From Chlorogloeopsis fritschii (GTDB taxonomy: Bacteria > Cyanobacteriota > Cyanobacteriia > Cyanobacteriales > Nostocaceae): a DNA stretch of 64,000 nucleotides. The notes under the pieces are model-generated. The model was not told the origin of the DNA, ran no database searches, and was given only the letters and a program-made list of their open reading frames with translations. The stretch is from assembly GCF_043099315.1 (NCBI RefSeq), contig NZ_CP170746.1. One strand, given 5' to 3'. The position numbers and the translations under genes are program-made. This document shows, in pieces, positions 35,206 to 44,022 of the stretch (within the stretch, counting starts at the first letter, position 1; every line of letters begins with the position of its first letter).

Positions 35206-36888
35206 GTGTCTGAGTCCAAGACTAATTCAACTCAAGCCTTTAAATTTGATTCGATTGATACAGCTCTTGCAGATTTGAAAGCTGGTCGTATCATTGTGGT
35301 GGTAGATGACGAAAATCGAGAGAATGAAGGCGACTTAATTTGTGCAGCTCAATTTGCTACCCCGGACACAATTAATTTTATGGCGGTAGAAGCACGAGGG
35401 TTGATTTGTTTGGCAATGACGGGCGAACGCTTGGATGAATTAGATTTGCCTTTGATGGTAAGTAACATTACTGATACAAACCAAACAGCTTTTACCGTTA
35501 GTATTGATGCTGGGCCTCATTTGGGAGTAACCACAGGGATCTCAGCAGAAGATAGAGCTCGCACGATTCAAGTTGCTATTAACCCTAGCACAAAAGCCTC
35601 AGATTTACGTCGTCCCGGTCATATTTTCCCAATTCGCGCTAAGGAGGGAGGAGTACTGAAACGGGCTGGACATACAGAAGCTGCTGTCGATTTAGCCCGA
35701 CTCGCCGGATTATATCCTGCTGGGGTAATTTGCGAAATTCAAAATCCCGACGGTTCGATGGCACGGTTAGCTCAGTTAATAGAGTATGCTAAACATCACA
35801 ACCTGAAAATTATTAGCATCGCTGATTTAATTAGCTACCGCCTCCGGCACGATCGCATCGTGATCCGCGAAACAGTTGCCGATATGCCCACGCAATTCGG
35901 TCTTTTTAAAATTTACGCTTATCGCCACACACTTGATGGTTCCGAACACGTTGCGATTGTCAAAGGCGAACCTTCCCAATTCGGAGATCAGCCAGTGATG
36001 GTAAGGATGCACTCTGAATGTTTAACTGGGGATGCGTTGGGTTCTTTGCGCTGCGATTGTCGGATGCAGTTGCAAGCAGCTTTGAAAATGATTGAAAATG
36101 CCGGTCAAGGTGTTGTAGTCTATCTGCGTCAAGAAGGACGAGGAATTGGGCTGATTAATAAGTTGAAAGCCTATTCTTTGCAGGATATGGGATTGGATAC
36201 GGTAGAGGCAAACGAACGCTTGGGCTTCCCTGCCGATTTACGAGACTACGGTATGGGAGCACAAATCCTCATGGATTTAGGCGTGCATAAAATTCGCTTG
36301 ATTACCAACAATCCTCGAAAAATTGCAGGTGTTAAAGGTTACAACATGGAAGTGGTAGATCGCGTGCCACTGTTAATTGAATCAAATAACTACAATTCCA
36401 ACTATTTGGCGACAAAAGCCCAAAAGTTGGGTCATATGTTGTTGCAGACTTACCTAGTAACAGTAGCGATTCACTGGCAAGACGATCCGCAAGCTGTCAC
36501 CGAACGTTACGAACGCTTAGAGAAATTGCGCCATTTGGCAAAAAGCCACGATTTGTTGTTACAGGAAGAAGCACGTCCTCTAGCGATCGCCTTATTTGAT
36601 AAACCATCCTTAACGGTACACTTAGGATTTGACCAAGCACGCTTGGCAGCTCCTGATTGGTATACACAAAAAAGCCATCCTTACGTGCAGGCGATCGGGC
36701 AAATTCTCGATTACCTAGTCACTCTGCCTTATATTCAAAAGCTAGAATTTCTCATTTCTCCTGGTGTCGATCCTTTGAGCAATTTGCAAGTGCAATTGGA
36801 TCGGCAGACTTTTCCTCCAGGTACCCTGCCTTCATCTATTTGTTGCGAGCAATTAGAAACGCAGAAAATTTATAGCTTTAGTCGATAG
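35206..36888 (+). CDS. ribBA: Bifunctional DHBP synthase / GTP cyclohydrolase II with C-terminal extension
   Basis: 560 residues. Residues ~10-210 are the 3,4-dihydroxy-2-butanone 4-phosphate synthase part (DDENRENEGDLI, FPIRAKEGGVLKRAGHTEAAVDL). Residues ~215-400 are GTP cyclohydrolase II, with zinc Cys in SECLTGDALGSLRCDCRMQ, RQEGRGIGL and TNNPRKIAGVKGY. Both feed riboflavin synthesis. A further ~155 residues (VAIHWQDDPQAVTERYERL onward to the end) are absent from standard RibBA of ~400 residues. A similar tail occurs in cyanobacterial relatives as far as I recall, and its role is unknown. GTG 35206 is chosen because the frame has no earlier start with coding-like sequence. Confidence 0.94.
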   Translation: MSESKTNSTQAFKFDSIDTALADLKAGRIIVVVDDENRENEGDLICAAQFATPDTINFMAVEARGLICLAMTGERLDELDLPLMVSNITDTNQTAFTVSIDAGPHLGVTTGISAEDRARTIQVAINPSTKASDLRRPGHIFPIRAKEGGVLKRAGHTEAAVDLARLAGLYPAGVICEIQNPDGSMARLAQLIEYAKHHNLKIISIADLISYRLRHDRIVIRETVADMPTQFGLFKIYAYRHTLDGSEHVAIVKGEPSQFGDQPVMVRMHSECLTGDALGSLRCDCRMQLQAALKMIENAGQGVVVYLRQEGRGIGLINKLKAYSLQDMGLDTVEANERLGFPADLRDYGMGAQILMDLGVHKIRLITNNPRKIAGVKGYNMEVVDRVPLLIESNNYNSNYLATKAQKLGHMLLQTYLVTVAIHWQDDPQAVTERYERLEKLRHLAKSHDLLLQEEARPLAIALFDKPSLTVHLGFDQARLAAPDWYTQKSHPYVQAIGQILDYLVTLPYIQKLEFLISPGVDPLSNLQVQLDRQTFPPGTLPSSICCEQLETQKIYSFSR

Positions 36889-36902
36889 TTATTGCCAGAT
36901 TT

Positions 36903-37811
36903 TTATGAAATTGGCTGACGAAAGGAATGAAGCAACCTAAAGAATTTGTCAAAATCAAAACTCCTGGGGTCATTTTTTTGACCCGATCTATCAACTGCTT
37001 TATGTGTAGTAATTCGCTCATCTGGAACGCTGCTTTGAGCAATTAACCAAGCAAGAGAATAATATTGAGCATCAGTATAACCAATATGAGTTGGTTGTTC
37101 ATTCCGACCTTCGGGTGGTGTTTCTAAAGACACGTGATAAGCAAAGTTATTTACAGATGGTGCCAAATTAGAATTAGTTTGCACTGTCTCTGAGCCATTT
37201 GGCCCATCAAAAACTGAGTTAGCTGCACCAAAAGCTCGCTTTTCTGGCGGTACTATATAAACAATCGTTCCGTCTAGCTTGACTAAGGCGTGGTAACTGA
37301 CTTGCCTACTGTCATCCTCATGAGGGGCTTGAAAGGTATTAATCGCGCTGGATGCAGAACCGCTTGTTTCATGAAGTACTATAATTGCTTGATTATTGAC
37401 AGATACACCATTAATATCTGTACTATAACGATCTCCATAGTTGTTTGGGTGCGCCAAGGCAATTTCGTATCCCGGTCTATACTCTTTAAAAGCTTGAGTA
37501 GTTTGGAAAGAGTATTGAGGGATACTTGTAGACTTGCCCCCTTGGCTGTTTGTTGATTCGAGTTGCACCTTAGGTTTTGGACTGGGTGTAATCTTGACTG
37601 AGGATTTGGAAAAAGATTGAAGTTTTTCTTTCTGTTCGGTGGATTGCTGAGGGACATTAACTGGACTCCAAGCAGCAGATTCTGAGCTTAGATCTGATGT
37701 AATTTGCTTATTTGTTTGTAGTTGTACTCTTCCACCAATCAGAATAATAACAGTGGTAATGAGCATAAGAGAAATTAATAGCAATCTTTTTATCCAGATG
37801 CTAAAACTCAT
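36903..37811 (-). CDS. N-acetylmuramoyl-L-alanine amidase (Amidase_2/PGRP type)
   Basis: 302 residues. An N-terminal signal anchor (LLLISLMLITTVIILIGG) is followed by a ~70-residue low-complexity Ser/Pro/Lys linker, then the amidase domain with zinc ligands in IIVLHETSG, the catalytic region NNFAYHVSLE, and TTHKAVDRSGQKNDPRSFD, whose His and Asp complete the site. It trims peptidoglycan cross-links in the periplasm, with roles in cell wall recycling or septal junction formation possible. Converges on ribBA with 14 bp between the stops. Confidence 0.9.
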   Translation of the reverse strand: MSFSIWIKRLLLISLMLITTVIILIGGRVQLQTNKQITSDLSSESAAWSPVNVPQQSTEQKEKLQSFSKSSVKITPSPKPKVQLESTNSQGGKSTSIPQYSFQTTQAFKEYRPGYEIALAHPNNYGDRYSTDINGVSVNNQAIIVLHETSGSASSAINTFQAPHEDDSRQVSYHALVKLDGTIVYIVPPEKRAFGAANSVFDGPNGSETVQTNSNLAPSVNNFAYHVSLETPPEGRNEQPTHIGYTDAQYYSLAWLIAQSSVPDERITTHKAVDRSGQKNDPRSFDFDKFFRLLHSFRQPIS

Positions 37812-38001
37812 ATATTCAAAAATTATAATTTTGTTTAAATTTATACTAGTATTTTAGTTTTTAGTATAAAACTAGATAATCATACAACCAAGTACAGTAC
37901 CAAAAATTCCACTAGCTATTACTCTTTCTAAAGAACGATTCAAGCTCCATAACCTAAAATTGTTAAGCTATCTATCAAATTCACACAGAGATGGCTCTAA
38001 C

Positions 38002-38709
38002 ATGAACTCCTTTCCTGCCTGGTACTTCGATGAATCTAAAATGGCTGGCATCGATTTTGAGGATATAGCCCAAGTTGAAGCCTTTGACTGCAAGCAAACA
38101 TCCAGTACCCCAGAGAAAGAACAGGCTTTAGTGAAGCGATTGGGAATTTCTTCAGGGCATACCGCTATCGATTTAGGAGCAGGCACAGGTACTTTTGCAA
38201 TCCAGGCTTCACTACAAGGGGCATCTGTACACGCTATTGATATTTCTCAAAGTATGCTGGCTTATGCTCAACAAAAAGCTCGAAAAATGGGCGTTACCAC
38301 CATCAATTTTCACCGAGCTGGTTTCCTAACCTATGAACATAATGACAATCTGGCTGATTTTGTGATTACAAAAGCTGCGCTGCATATTCTGCCAGACTTC
38401 TGGAAAATGGTTGCTTTGCTACGAATAGCTTCAATGCTGAAACCTAAGGGCATTCTGTACTTACGCGATGTTATCTTCTCATTCCCAATTAGTGAGTACG
38501 AAAGCTCCATTGAGAACTGGATTGAGCATTCATCAATGCCTGAAGGTGAAGGCTGGACAGTTAAAGACTACCAGATGCACGTGCGAGAGGAACACAGTAC
38601 CTTTGCGTGGATTATTGAAGCTATGCTAAGGCGGGCTGGATTTGAAATCACAGAAGCAAACTACCTGACGCCCACAACCGCTGAGTATATATGCATTAAG
38701 ACAGCCTAG
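38002..38709 (+). CDS. SAM-dependent methyltransferase
   Basis: 235 residues from ATG 38002; an in-frame TTG at 37960 adds 14. The SAM motif is AIDLGAGTGTFAIQAS, then VHAIDISQSMLAYAQQKA and FVITKAALHILPDFWK. C-terminal part LRRAGFEITEANY is typical of UbiE-like/Methyltransf_25 enzymes. Substrate unknown. It ends 5 bp before the stop of the converging protease gene. Confidence 0.85.
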   Translation: MNSFPAWYFDESKMAGIDFEDIAQVEAFDCKQTSSTPEKEQALVKRLGISSGHTAIDLGAGTGTFAIQASLQGASVHAIDISQSMLAYAQQKARKMGVTTINFHRAGFLTYEHNDNLADFVITKAALHILPDFWKMVALLRIASMLKPKGILYLRDVIFSFPISEYESSIENWIEHSSMPEGEGWTVKDYQMHVREEHSTFAWIIEAMLRRAGFEITEANYLTPTTAEYICIKTA

Positions 38710-38713
38710 TGTG

Positions 38714-39586
38714 CTATGGCGTAGGGCTATGCAAGATATGATCGCCCAACAGGATAATGACTCCAGTCAGCACTAAACACGCAATTCCAGCTACACCAGC
38801 CAAAGGTTTTTTATTCTTACCTGTTACCCATTCCGAAGCTTGATCGGTATACTCAATCAGTTGTGCCGTGTCTAAGGTGGCGATCGCCCAAACCCATCCC
38901 GCGTGCAATCCCCAAGCCAAGCCCAACTTCCCACCGTCAGCAAACCTTGCTAGTACTAGTACCATTCCCATCAGCCACAATCCAGGTAGTTGGGGTATGG
39001 TTTCTCGTTGTTCCCATACTAAATGCAAGACAGCAAATATAAAACTAGAAATAACTGCTGCTCCCCAAATTTGGTAATCCTGCTCTAATTGCGTGAACAA
39101 AAAACCCCGAAAAACTAACTCTTCTACACCACCTACAAATAGAGCTATCAAAAAAATAGGTGAGGTAATAGATAATATTTGCTTGATATTAAACTCTTGA
39201 AATTTACACCAACCCAGCCACAATTGCCAAGAAAATACAAAAGCTAGGCTCAGTACTCCTAAACTAAAACCCAGAGCTACAGAACCTAGCATTGAAATTT
39301 CAGCAATAACGCCGTAATCTAACAAAGATGTATCGGTAAGCCAACTCACTGCCCAAACAATGAATGGTGCTAGTAAGTAGAGCGATACGAGTAAAGGCAG
39401 CTTTTGGTGTGGAGGTAAAGGTTGGTGGGGTTGCCAGTTGAGGGCGATCGCCAATAATGCTGCCACTGGTAACCAACACCCTACCCAAATCGTGAAAAAA
39501 GCTATGACTACAATCAATCCTGGCACATTTTCCAGAAATGATTGTAAGGAATTGAGTGAAAACTCAAATAACGTTATCAAAATCAT
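38714..39586 (-). CDS. CPBP-family intramembrane metalloprotease (CAAX protease-like)
   Basis: About 290 residues, seven or eight helices. The CPBP active-site motifs are clear: EELVFRGFLFTQL (EExxxR), the His in FAVLHLVW, and GLHAGWVW. These intramembrane proteases cut CAAX-type or other membrane-bound peptides; in bacteria some serve bacteriocin immunity. Start taken at ATG 39586, because the frame upstream to TTG 39661 is basic and not family-like. Its substrate is not predictable. Confidence 0.86.
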   Translation of the reverse strand: MILITLFEFSLNSLQSFLENVPGLIVVIAFFTIWVGCWLPVAALLAIALNWQPHQPLPPHQKLPLLVSLYLLAPFIVWAVSWLTDTSLLDYGVIAEISMLGSVALGFSLGVLSLAFVFSWQLWLGWCKFQEFNIKQILSITSPIFLIALFVGGVEELVFRGFLFTQLEQDYQIWGAAVISSFIFAVLHLVWEQRETIPQLPGLWLMGMVLVLARFADGGKLGLAWGLHAGWVWAIATLDTAQLIEYTDQASEWVTGKNKKPLAGVAGIACLVLTGVIILLGDHILHSPTP

Positions 39587-39850
39587 CAAAAACACGACAG
39601 ACTTCTTGCAATTATAATTTTTTGCTTGCAAAGAGAAAAGTTTTCTCTTTTGTCTGAGCAAATTTTAATTTCATTGGGTGTAGCGATGCGATCGCTTATT
39701 CAACACTCCAACTCAGCTACTTTTGCTCTACTCTTTTCTATTTTTGAGAACAAGCCTCTACCAAAATAGGTATTTTCTGCAAGAGGTCTAATCGTATTTC
39801 TCAGATTGAATAAATTTTCAGACTGCAGTAGCCAATTCCACTGGCTTTGG
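39587..39850. other. Spacer between the CPBP protease and the cyAbrB terminator
   Basis: AT-rich, with one HIP1 site near 39690. No gene, RNA or repeat seen. Confidence 0.45.
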
Positions 39851-39885
39851 GGATAAGTTTTCCAGTATCCACTTTCAACTTATCC
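39851..39885 (-). terminator. Hairpin downstream of cyAbrB
   Basis: GGATAAGTT (39851-39859) pairs with AACTTATCC (39877-39885), about 20 bp beyond the stop of the minus-strand cyAbrB gene. No T-run, so a weak terminator or mRNA end structure. Confidence 0.4.
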
Positions 39886-39901
39886 TGATCATCAGAAAAA
39901 T

Positions 39902-40336
39902 TTACTCATCTTCTTCGATGTCTTCCTCATCTTCTTCGATGTCTAAGTCTTCCTGAGTTCCCTTTTTATCGGTGTCAACTTGAATTAAGTGAATATGTTT
40001 GTATCCCAGCTTAATTTCAAATTCATCACCGGGCTGTAAACCCATTGCTTTGGTGTAAGTTGCACCAATTACAATCTGACCATTTTGATGAACACTAACC
40101 CGATAGGTAGGTTCGCGCCCGCGGCCATCTTTGGGTGCTTCTGGGCTTAAGGGAATTCCTCTCGCCGATAACAAAGCATCATAAAAATCGGTTAAATTGA
40201 CACGAACCTGATTGTTTTTTGTAACTGTATAATAGCCACACTGTTTTGCTCTTTCTCTTCGTGGTAAATTGGAAAGCTCTTTGACTTTAGCAAGCAGTGC
40301 TTTGCCGGTTAATGGTGCGGTTGCAGTTTCAGTCAT
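39902..40336 (-). CDS. cyAbrB-family transcriptional regulator
   Basis: 144 residues. The sequence KALLAKVKELSNLPRRERAKQCGYYT, VNLTDFYDALLSARGI and the C-terminal AbrB-like DNA-binding part (YRVSVHQNGQIVIGATYTKAMGLQPGDEFEIKLGYKHIHLIQ) are the cyanobacterial AbrB type (CalA/cyAbrB1-like by its LSPEAPKDGRGREP stretch). These are abundant global regulators of nitrogen, carbon, hydrogenase and heterocyst genes. It ends in a very acidic tail (EEDEEDIEEDE). ATG 40336 is preferred over TTG 40345. The upstream spacer is 1.2 kb long, so its own control region may be large. Confidence 0.92.
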   Translation of the reverse strand: MTETATAPLTGKALLAKVKELSNLPRRERAKQCGYYTVTKNNQVRVNLTDFYDALLSARGIPLSPEAPKDGRGREPTYRVSVHQNGQIVIGATYTKAMGLQPGDEFEIKLGYKHIHLIQVDTDKKGTQEDLDIEEDEEDIEEDE

Positions 40337-41546
40337 TACGCTCAAAATATCCTTAATCTCTCCAAACTATTCAAAGATGACGTCTCTTGCCAATATTTGG
40401 CTGTTCGAGATTTGTACAATGGTAATGTTAACCCTTATAAAGGGTAAATTCCCGTTTATCACAGACCATCAACCTCTTTTATGGTTGCCCATTATTTATA
40501 AGAGATTGTGGTTGCACAGGCATTAAATTTGCTGATTTTACGGCACTTTTAACCATCATTTGCCATTGAAAACGAAATACTTTTCTTTTTTGGCATTACT
40601 GTGACGGTGTAATTTTAAGCCAACTTTACAAAGGAGCTAAGTCCCACTACTACTATTTAGCCGTAGAACCAGAAATAGCAGGCTTGTGACTTTTGGTGCT
40701 TGCCTTTATTGCCCTTGAATCACAAGGTTTTCCATATGCACACTCTCAGCTTATAACAGCATAGTATTTGCATAAGGTTGACAGATATACACCTTTTTTA
40801 TCCTGCTAATTGAGACAACTTTTTTTGCGTCTCTAGACTACGAAGAAACAAAGCTGCATTAGCCGCTCTGATACGGCTATTTGTACTGGTTTTGTTACCT
40901 CGTAATTATTATATTAAATACTAACATGCAATAATAATAGCAAAATTATTGTTTAAGTTTGAATTAATTTTACTGCTATACTTTAATATCTTAATAACTG
41001 GCCTTAGGAAGACAAAAAGCGGTGAGGATTTTCCTCCCGCTTTATTACCGTTGTAAGTATTGTGGCTTAGATTTTATAAAAATTCATGTAAATTAGACGA
41101 GCAGTTTTGGCAATCTGAGTTACATTATCAAGCTTGTTGATTGAGAAGAGGCAAAAAAACTATCGTAGTATTCTGCCCTTTATTCATTAGCCAAGATGTT
41201 GATCAAAAGCTTCAACAATTCTACATAACCAAAAAATGGTACTTTGCAACCTATTAATACATTTTTCCTATAGCGGGTTTACTTTTGTTAGCATCAACAT
41301 ACAGTTATATCCTTAGGCAACTGGTGTGGATGTTGACAAAACTGTCGTAAACCCCATTTAGAGGTTATACAACTAGATTTTTTATGCAGATCCTCAAACA
41401 AGAATCAGTAGCCCTGAAACGATCAGTATATTAACAGCTAGCTTGGAATTATGGGCGGCAACGGCATAGCTGATAGGGTGAGGAAGTAGCTTGTAGAAAT
41501 AAATTTTGATCCAGATGTAGTGGTTTCAAGACATAGGTTTATGGTA
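40337..41546. other. 1.2-kb non-coding spacer between cyAbrB and sdhB
   Basis: The longest spacer of the window. I searched by eye on both strands for small photosystem genes, tRNA and known small RNAs and found none. It holds a stem-loop at 41016-41043 (separate entry), and TTGACA-like -35 sequences near 40779 and 41332 without convincing -10 boxes. Divergent promoters for the two genes must be here. Confidence 0.5.
41016..41043. terminator. Terminator-like stem-loop in the cyAbrB-sdhB spacer
   Basis: AAAGCGG-T-GAGG pairs with CCTC-CCGCTTT across an ATTTT loop: 11 pairs with one bulged T. It ends in TTTATT on the plus strand and has an A-run before it (T-run on the minus strand), so it could end transcripts from either side, or belong to a small RNA. 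Confidence 0.5.
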
Positions 41547-42557
41547 ATGGAAGTACTTTTTAAGGTTATTCGACAACAAAAAAATTCTTCTCCTGTCGTA
41601 CAAACTTACCTTTTACAGGTGGAACCGGGCAATACAATCTTAGATTGCCTGAATCGGATTAAATGGGAACAAGATGGAACTTTAGCGTTTCGTAAAAATT
41701 GCCGTAATACGATTTGTGGTAGCTGTGCCATGCGAATCAACGGGCGTTCAGCTTTAGCTTGTAAGGAAAATGTTGGCAGTGAAATTGCCAGATTACAACA
41801 GCTAGCACTACTAAAAAATAGCGCAAATAACATTCCAGAAATCACAATTGCTCCACTTGGCAATATGCCTGTGATTAAAGATTTAGTAGTGGATATGAGC
41901 AATTTTTGGAACAATCTAGAGGCGATCGCTCCTTATGTGAGTAGTGCTGCTAGGCAAGTACCAGAAAGAGAATTTTTACAAACACCACAACAGCGATCGC
42001 GTCTGGATCAAACCGGTAATTGTATTATGTGTGGAGCTTGCTTTTCTGAGTGTAATGCCTTTGAAGTCAATCCTGATTTTGTTGGCCCCCATGCTTTAGC
42101 CAAAGCTTACCGGATGGTGGAAGACTCCCGCGATAGCGAAACAGAAACTCGTTTAGAAAAATACAACGAAGGAACAAAAGGAGTTTGGGGTTGTACCCGT
42201 TGCTTATACTGCAACTCCGTTTGTCCAATGGATGTAGCTCCACTCGATCAAATCACCAAAATTAAACAAGAAATTCTTGATCGCAAACAAAAAAGCGACA
42301 GCCGTTCCATTCGCCATCGCAAAGTCTTAATCGAGCTAGTCAAAGAAGGTGGCTGGATTGATGAGAGGCAATTTGGTTTACAAGTGGTTGGTAACTACTT
42401 TAAAGATTTAAGAGGATTGCTTGGTATTGTACCCCTTGGTTTGCGAATGGTTGCTAGGGGCAAATTTCCTCTATCATTTGAACCTTCAGAAGGTGCAGGA
42501 CAAGTGCGATCGCTAATCGAAGCAGTGCAGAAAGAGGAAGTAGGGATTAGGGATTAG
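41547..42557 (+). CDS. sdhB: Succinate dehydrogenase/fumarate reductase iron-sulfur subunit
   Basis: 336 residues from ATG 41547; earlier in-frame starts at 41541 (ATG) and 41520 (GTG) exist. The [2Fe-2S] cysteines are C52, C57, C60 and C72 (CRNTICGSC...AC). The 4Fe-4S/3Fe-4S sets are CIMCGACFSEC (159-169) and CTRCLYCNSVCP (216-227). It passes electrons from SdhA to the plastoquinone pool. No sdhC or sdhD membrane anchor is seen beside it or sdhA. The final residues (VGIRD) are encoded by GGGATTAGGGATTAG repeat sequence, so the stop codon is repeat-derived. Confidence 0.95.
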   Translation: MEVLFKVIRQQKNSSPVVQTYLLQVEPGNTILDCLNRIKWEQDGTLAFRKNCRNTICGSCAMRINGRSALACKENVGSEIARLQQLALLKNSANNIPEITIAPLGNMPVIKDLVVDMSNFWNNLEAIAPYVSSAARQVPEREFLQTPQQRSRLDQTGNCIMCGACFSECNAFEVNPDFVGPHALAKAYRMVEDSRDSETETRLEKYNEGTKGVWGCTRCLYCNSVCPMDVAPLDQITKIKQEILDRKQKSDSRSIRHRKVLIELVKEGGWIDERQFGLQVVGNYFKDLRGLLGIVPLGLRMVARGKFPLSFEPSEGAGQVRSLIEAVQKEEVGIRD

Positions 42558-42640
42558 GGACTAGGGACTAGGGGATAGGAAATCTTTAATTTCTAGCCTC
42601 TAGCCTCTAGCCTCTAGCCTCTACCTCTAGCCCCTATCTC
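42540..42640. repeat. STRR palindrome overlapping the sdhB stop
   Basis: G-rich heptamers (GGGATTA, GGGACTA) lead to an AT centre (AAATCTTTAATTT), then CTAGCCT heptamers that are complementary. It overlaps the last codons of sdhB and ends at the stop of the converging lipoprotein gene, so it probably acts as a shared terminator. Confidence 0.75.
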
Positions 42641-43166
42641 ACCGCGGATCTTGAGGTATGTTCAATGGCTGCCCTGAACTGTTATAGACTAAAATATCCC
42701 ATTGCCCATTGTTACTGTACTCAAAAGCAATTCTGCTGCCATCAGCGCTGATGGTGGGATTGCGAACTTCTGCTTGTAGGTTGGCAGTTAAATTGCGTGA
42801 TTGCCTTGTTTCTCGGTCGTACAAGAAAATAGCTGTTCTTCCTTGACGAGAAGCAGCAAAAACAATATAGCGACCATTATCTGAAATACTGGGATGAGAG
42901 GCGATCGCATCAAAGGAATTTAAGCCAGGTAAATCAATTAAACTGCGAGTCACCATATCAAACATATAGACATCTTGGCTGCCTCGTCGATCGGAAGCAA
43001 AAACAATAAATCTTCCAGAAACTTGCGGCGTTAATTCTGAAGCAGTACTATTAAGACTTCTTCCTCCGGGATCAAAAGGGTAACTCAAAAGACGGGGATA
43101 GCCACCACAGCCATTTAATATAGTTGTTAGAGTAAGTATAGGTAGAAAAATATAGGGTTTAGTCAT
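42639..43166 (-). CDS. TolB-like beta-propeller lipoprotein, paralog 1
   Basis: 175 residues. A signal peptide ends in a lipobox (ILNGC), followed by three short TolB/WD40-like blades with the pattern ...GRFIVFASDRRGSQDVYMFD, ...GRYIVFAASRQGRTAIFLYD, ...GSRIAFEYSNNGQWDILVYN. The blade count is too low for a full propeller, so it may form one with a partner. It resembles the next gene closely (about the same length and blade order), so they are a tandem duplication. Function unknown; probably periplasmic and lipid-anchored. Confidence 0.85.
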   Translation of the reverse strand: MTKPYIFLPILTLTTILNGCGGYPRLLSYPFDPGGRSLNSTASELTPQVSGRFIVFASDRRGSQDVYMFDMVTRSLIDLPGLNSFDAIASHPSISDNGRYIVFAASRQGRTAIFLYDRETRQSRNLTANLQAEVRNPTISADGSRIAFEYSNNGQWDILVYNSSGQPLNIPQDPR

Positions 43167-43263
43167 TGGTCATTGGTCATTTGTTTAGTAGGGGAGGCAG
43201 CGCGCCCTTGGAGGTTCCCCGAAGGCGGAGCGTCTCCGGCTCCGCTCCGTTATAGCGACTGCC

Positions 43264-43324
43264 GTGCGGGTTTATATAATGATTTCATTATCTTAGAGAG
43301 ATTACTGTTAAAACCCGCCCGTAC
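43264..43324. repeat. Miniature inverted-repeat element, third divergent copy
   Basis: Ends GTGCGGGTTTAT and AAACCCGCCCGTAC match the terminal repeats of the 69-bp elements at 46078 and 51459; the centre (~35 bp) is different. It is followed by the same ACAGT(C/G)GTTAGTAGTT flank as the 46.1-kb copy. Confidence 0.65.
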
Positions 43325-43415
43325 AGTGGTTAGTAGTTAGTGGTTAGTAGTTCTCTCCTCATCTTCCCAGTCCCCCTGCTCCCCTGCTCCCCTTGCCCCC
43401 CTCTCCCCCTCCTCC

Positions 43416-43976
43416 TCAAGGCGGTGGAGTTATAGTTGCACCATTAGGAATATCTAACTCAATATTGGGGCCTCGGTCTAGTACTTCAATATCCCACTGA
43501 CCGCGGCTAGCGCTTTCAAAGACTACATAGCGCCCATTGGGGCTGATATTAGGATTTCTAATCCAACCGCGGTAGATGGGAGTGAGGATTTGCGAATTTT
43601 GTGTAGCGCGATCGTAAAGCGCTACCACTGGTCTACCTTGGTCACTAGTAATATAAGCAATATAACGTCCGTTGTAGCTAAGGCTTGGACTTTCGGCAAT
43701 TGTCTCAGGACGATTTAAACGGGGCGTACGCACAAAAGTTTGCTGCTGCAAATCGTAAAGCAGTATCTGGTGAGAACCATTTCGATTAGATACAAATGCC
43801 ACAAAGCGCCCATTTCCACTCAAAGTCGGCTGTGCTTCAGTGTAGCGACTGTTAACAGAAGTGGGGCCAATAGGAATATTCTCGGAACTACAAGATATAA
43901 GCAAACTTGCCAATCCAAAAATGAGACTCCAATGAATTTGTCTTTGGAGCCAAAATCTAGGTGTAATTTTTTTCAC
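43416..43976 (-). CDS. TolB-like beta-propeller lipoprotein, paralog 2
   Basis: 186 residues from GTG 43976. Signal peptide with lipobox LISC, then three blades (GNGRFVAFVSNRNGSHQILLYD, NGRYIAYITSDQGRPVVALYD, NGRYVVFESASRGQWDIEVLD). It is the upstream partner of the tandem pair with 42639-43166; 249 bp of repeats and a miniature element separate them. The Pro-rich C-terminus (ATITPPP) is close to the CTCC-rich repeat DNA downstream. No function recognised. Confidence 0.83.
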   Translation of the reverse strand: MKKITPRFWLQRQIHWSLIFGLASLLISCSSENIPIGPTSVNSRYTEAQPTLSGNGRFVAFVSNRNGSHQILLYDLQQQTFVRTPRLNRPETIAESPSLSYNGRYIAYITSDQGRPVVALYDRATQNSQILTPIYRGWIRNPNISPNGRYVVFESASRGQWDIEVLDRGPNIELDIPNGATITPPP

Positions 43977-44022
43977 CTCACCTGTTTTCCGTTACCTTTT
44001 TGCAACCTCCACCTTAGTTTAT

